This document shows, in pieces, positions 60,877-64,000 of a stretch of DNA of 64,000 nucleotides (position 1 is its first letter; each line of letters starts with the position of its first letter). The stretch is from Enterobacter sp. RIT418 (GTDB lineage Bacteria > Pseudomonadota > Gammaproteobacteria > Enterobacterales > Enterobacteriaceae): positions 62,001 through 126,000 of the forward strand of contig NZ_QBJD02000009.1 in NCBI RefSeq assembly GCF_003057745.1, given 5' to 3'. The translations under genes and the position numbers were made by a program. Under the pieces are notes generated by a model. It ran no database searches and was not told the DNA's origin. It saw nothing but the letters and a program-made list of their open reading frames with translations.

Positions 60877-63564
60877 ATGACCGACGAGCCTCTTCGTCCA
60901 GACCCGGACAGGCTGCTGGAACACGCGGCAGAAGCCCACCGCGGCAAGCTCAAAATCTTTTTCGGCGCCTGCGCGGGCGTCGGAAAGACCTTTGCCATGC
61001 TGACGGAAGCGCAGCGGCTGCGGGCGCAGGGGCTCGATATTCTCATCGGTGTGGTCGAGACGCACGGGCGAAAAGAGACGGCCGCGCTGCTTAACGGGCT
61101 TGCCACGCAGCCCGCACGCCGCATCAGCCATCGCGGCAGGCTGGTCACCGAGTTCGATCTGGACGCCGCCCTCGCCCGCCGCCCCGCCCTTATCCTGATG
61201 GACGAGCTGGCGCACAGCAACGCGCCGGGCTCGCGCCATCCCAAGCGCTGGCAGGATGTGGAGGAGCTGCTTGAGGCCGGGATCGACGTCTTCACCACGG
61301 TGAACGTTCAGCATCTTGAAAGCCTTAACGATATCGTCAGCGGCGTGACCGGCATTCAGGTGCGGGAAACCGTACCCGACCCGTTCTTTGACGCCGCCGA
61401 TGAGGTCGTGCTGGTTGACCTGCCGCCGGACGATCTGCGCCAGCGCCTGCACGAGGGCAAAGTCTATATTGCCGGCCAGGCCGAACGCGCCATCGAGCAT
61501 TTCTTTCGTAAAGGCAACCTGATCGCCCTGCGCGAGCTGGCGTTGCGCCGCACCGCCGACCGCGTGGATGACCAGATGCGCGCCTGGCGCGACCTGCAGG
61601 GACAGGAGCGCGTCTGGCACACGCGGGATGCCATCCTGCTGTGCATCGGCCACGGCGGCGGCAATGAAAAGCTGATCCGTACCGCCGCGCGGCTGGCGGC
61701 AAAGTTTGGCAGCGCCTGGCACGCGGTGTATGTCGAAACGCCGCAGCTGCACGCCCTGCCGGAAAATCAGCGTCGGGCGATATTGAGCTCGCTGCGCCTG
61801 GCGCAGGAGCTGGGCGCCGAAACCGCAACCCTTTCCGATCCGCAGGAAGACAAGGCGATTCTGCGCTACGCCCGCGAGCATAACCTGGGCAAAATCGTGA
61901 TTGGCCGCCGTCAGCACCGCCGCTGGTTTAGCCGCGAGTCGTTTGCCGACAGGCTGGCCCGGCGCGCGCCGGATCTGGATCTGGTTATCGTAGCGCTGGA
62001 CGATAAGCCGACGCCGCTGCCGAGCCGCACGCCGGACGCCCGCGGCTTCAGCGAAAAATGGCGTATGCAGATCCGCGGCTGCCTGGTTGCTATCGCGCTT
62101 TGCACCCTGATTACCGTGATTGCCAGCCAGTGGCTGATCGCCTTCGACGCCGCAAACCTGGTGATGATTTACCTGCTGGGCGTGGTGGTGGTTGCCCTCT
62201 TCTACGGGCGCTGGCCGTCGGTGCTGGCCACCGTCATCAACGTCGTCAGCTTCGATCTCTTCTTCATCGCCCCGCGCGGGACGCTTGCCGTGTCGGACGT
62301 GCAGTACGTGCTGACCTTTGGCGTGATGCTGACCGTCGGGCTGGTGATCGGCAACCTGACCGCCGGGGTGCGCTACCAGGCGCGTATCGCCCGCTATCGC
62401 GAACAGCGCACGCGGCACCTGTACGAGATGTCCAAGTCGCTGGCCGTTGGCCGCACGCCGCTGGATATCGTGCAGACCAGCGAGCAGTTTATCCGCTCCA
62501 CCTTCCACGCCAGCAACCTGATTCTGCTCCCGGACGAACGCGGCCAGCTGCGCCCGCTCACCTCCGCGTCGGGCATGACGCCGTGGGATGAGGCCATCGC
62601 GCGCTGGAGCTTTGACAAAGGGCTTCCCGCCGGAGCCGGCACCGATACGCTGCCGGGGGTGCCGTATCAGATCCTGCCCCTGCGCAGCGCGGATAAAAAT
62701 CAGGGGCTGGTTATCGTCGAGCCGTCTAACCTGCGCCAGCTGATGATCCCCGAGCAGCAGCGGCTGCTGGAGACCTTTACCCTGCTCGTCGCTAACGCGC
62801 TCGAACGCCTGGCGCTGACCGCCAGCGAAGAGCAGGCCCGGCTGGCAAGCGAGCGCGAGAGCATCCGCAACTCGCTGCTGGCGGCGCTCTCCCACGATCT
62901 GCGCACCCCGCTGACGGTGCTGTTTGGTCAGTCTGAGATCCTGACGCTGGATCTGGCTGCCGAAGGTTCAAAGCACGCGCTGCAGGCCAGCGAAATCCGC
63001 CAGCACGTGCTGAATACGACCCGCCTGGTGAACAACCTGCTGGATATGGCGCGCATACAGTCGGGCGGCTTCAACCTGAAAAAAGAGTGGCTGACCCTGG
63101 AGGAAGTGGTCGGCAGCGCGCTGAAGATGCTCGAACCGGGGCTGGGCGGTCGGCATATTGCGCTGAACCTGCCGGAGCCGCTTACGCTTATCCACGTCGA
63201 CGGCCCGCTTTTCGAGCGCGTGCTGATCAATCTGCTCGAAAACGCAGTTAAATACGCGGGTGCAAAGGCGCAGATTGGCGTCAACGGCACGGTGAAGGAC
63301 CGGACGCTGCGGCTCGAGGTCTGGGACTCGGGGCCGGGTATTCCTCCCGGACAGGAGCACGCCATTTTTGAGAAATTCGCGCGCGGAAATAAAGAGTCCG
63401 CCATTCCCGGCGTTGGCCTCGGGCTGGCCATTTGTCAGGCCATTATCGACGTGCACGGAGGGACGATTTCAGCCGAGAATCGGCCCGAAGGCGGCGCGCG
63501 ATTTTGTGTTACACTTCCACTGGAAGCCCCGCCAGAACTTGATGAATTACCAGAGGATTTGTGA
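60877..63564 (+). CDS. kdpD: osmosensitive K+ sensor histidine kinase KdpD
   Basis: Senses low K+ and turgor stress and phosphorylates KdpE. 895 residues: N-terminal KdpD domain with Walker A GACAGVGKT (30-38), a universal-stress-protein-like domain (about 250-370), four membrane helices (about 400-498), a GAF-like region, then the kinase with the H-box ALSHDLRTPL (His near 673), N-box NLLENAVKYA and G-boxes DSGPGIPPG and GVGLGLAIC. Overlaps kdpE by four bases (GTGA). Confidence 0.97.
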   Translation: MTDEPLRPDPDRLLEHAAEAHRGKLKIFFGACAGVGKTFAMLTEAQRLRAQGLDILIGVVETHGRKETAALLNGLATQPARRISHRGRLVTEFDLDAALARRPALILMDELAHSNAPGSRHPKRWQDVEELLEAGIDVFTTVNVQHLESLNDIVSGVTGIQVRETVPDPFFDAADEVVLVDLPPDDLRQRLHEGKVYIAGQAERAIEHFFRKGNLIALRELALRRTADRVDDQMRAWRDLQGQERVWHTRDAILLCIGHGGGNEKLIRTAARLAAKFGSAWHAVYVETPQLHALPENQRRAILSSLRLAQELGAETATLSDPQEDKAILRYAREHNLGKIVIGRRQHRRWFSRESFADRLARRAPDLDLVIVALDDKPTPLPSRTPDARGFSEKWRMQIRGCLVAIALCTLITVIASQWLIAFDAANLVMIYLLGVVVVALFYGRWPSVLATVINVVSFDLFFIAPRGTLAVSDVQYVLTFGVMLTVGLVIGNLTAGVRYQARIARYREQRTRHLYEMSKSLAVGRTPLDIVQTSEQFIRSTFHASNLILLPDERGQLRPLTSASGMTPWDEAIARWSFDKGLPAGAGTDTLPGVPYQILPLRSADKNQGLVIVEPSNLRQLMIPEQQRLLETFTLLVANALERLALTASEEQARLASERESIRNSLLAALSHDLRTPLTVLFGQSEILTLDLAAEGSKHALQASEIRQHVLNTTRLVNNLLDMARIQSGGFNLKKEWLTLEEVVGSALKMLEPGLGGRHIALNLPEPLTLIHVDGPLFERVLINLLENAVKYAGAKAQIGVNGTVKDRTLRLEVWDSGPGIPPGQEHAIFEKFARGNKESAIPGVGLGLAICQAIIDVHGGTISAENRPEGGARFCVTLPLEAPPELDELPEDL

Positions 63565-64000
63565 TTAACGTCCTGATTGTTGAAGATGAGCTCGCCATCA
63601 GCCGCTTTCTGCGCACCGCGCTGGAGGGCGACGGGCTGCGCGTTCACGAAGCGGGGACGCTGCAGCGCGGCCTGATTGAAGCCGCTACCCGCAAGCCGGA
63701 CCTGGCGATCCTCGACCTGGGGCTGCCGGACGGTGACGGCATCGATTTTATCCGCGAAGTGCGCCAGTGGAGCCAGATGCCGATTCTGGTGCTCTCCGCC
63801 CGCACCGAAGAGACGGATAAAATCGCGGCGCTGGACGCCGGCGCGGATGATTACCTGATCAAACCGTTTGGCATCGGCGAGCTACAGGCGCGGCTCCGCG
63901 TGGCGCTGCGACGCCACGGTGCGGCTCCCGCCGCTGACCCGGTTTATACCTTTGGCGACGTCCGCGTCGACCTGGCCGCTCGCCGCATCCTTCGCGGCGA
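63561..64000 (+). CDS. kdpE: response regulator KdpE, 5' part only
   Basis: OmpR-type response regulator activating kdpFABC. 146 complete codons are visible of a roughly 225-residue family. The receiver domain is whole: acidic pair in VEDE, phosphoacceptor in LDLGLPDGDG (Asp52), Thr/Ser in VLSARTEE and Lys in LIKPFG. The winged-helix domain is cut by the window edge. GTG start overlapping the kdpD stop, as in E. coli, with AGAGGA upstream. Confidence 0.96.
   Translation, partial: MINVLIVEDELAISRFLRTALEGDGLRVHEAGTLQRGLIEAATRKPDLAILDLGLPDGDGIDFIREVRQWSQMPILVLSARTEETDKIAALDAGADDYLIKPFGIGELQARLRVALRRHGAAPAADPVYTFGDVRVDLAARRILRG

Noticed and set aside
60862..62895. 677-codon minus-strand ORF opposite kdpD
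   Set aside because: kdpD is complete with Walker A, H-box, N-box and G-boxes; the antisense frame has no domain or start signal.

Overview
The window is a stretch of enterobacterial chromosome. Almost every gene can be matched from memory to an E. coli K-12 counterpart of the same length, and most of the order (pgl-ybhA-modCBA-acrZ-modEF-galETKM-gpmA-aroG-ybgS-zitB-pnuC-nadA-tRNA(Lys/Val)-cpoB-pal-tolBARQ-ybgC-cydEXBA-mngBAR-sucDCBA-sdhBADC-gltA-nei-pxp-ybgI-phr-ybfA-kdpFABCDE) is the K-12 order near 16-17 min. The hut genes on the left, absent from K-12, together with the high GC content, point to Enterobacter or a close relative (Lelliottia, Klebsiella). Species cannot be settled by reading. 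Compared with my memory of K-12, ybgA, rhsC, dtpD (ybgH), abrB and the ybgOPQD fimbrial genes are missing from the positions they would occupy.

Layout. 1-3.65 kb: histidine utilisation (hutU partial, hutC, hutG, hutI) with two matching HutC-type operators. 3.9-7.2 kb: ybhC lipoprotein, pgl and ybhA. 7.2-12.5 kb: molybdate uptake (modABC, acrZ) and its regulator modE with modF, with a ModE palindrome in front of modA. 12.7-17 kb: the Leloir operon galETKM with conserved GalR operators. 17-19 kb: gpmA behind a Fur box, convergent with aroG behind a perfect TyrR box. 19.3-22.6 kb: ybgS, zitB and the NAD genes nadA-pnuC with a NadR-like box. 22.7-23.6 kb: a tRNA operon of four Lys(UUU) genes and one Val(UAC), with duplicated 3' ends and chimeric tRNA remnants. 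23.7-29.3 kb: the complete Tol-Pal operon. 29.4-32.6 kb: cytochrome bd-I (cydABX and cydE). 33.2-38.7 kb: 2-O-alpha-mannosyl-D-glycerate uptake and cleavage (mngA, mngB) with divergent mngR. 38.7-50.4 kb: the TCA superoperon sdhCDAB-sucABCD and divergent gltA. 50.5-55.8 kb: an apparent six-gene unit phr-ybgI-pxpBCA-nei. 55.9-64 kb: ybfA and the high-affinity K+ system kdpFABC-kdpDE, cut at the right edge inside kdpE.

The genes form well-known modules: entry of glycolytic, histidine and mannosylglycerate carbon; TCA cycle and respiration; envelope integrity; metal, NAD precursor and K+ transport. I saw no phage, transposon, CRISPR array, toxin-antitoxin pair, defence island or biosynthetic cluster, and no convincing new multi-gene system. 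What merits a second look is non-coding: the tRNA-derived repeats at 22.76-23.40 kb, long inverted repeats between sdhB and sucA and after gltA, a 13-bp hairpin between sucB and sucC, a candidate SdhX-type 3'UTR RNA after sucD, and the operator pairs of the two GntR/UTRA regulators. All family assignments rest on recalled sequences and visible motifs; no search was run.
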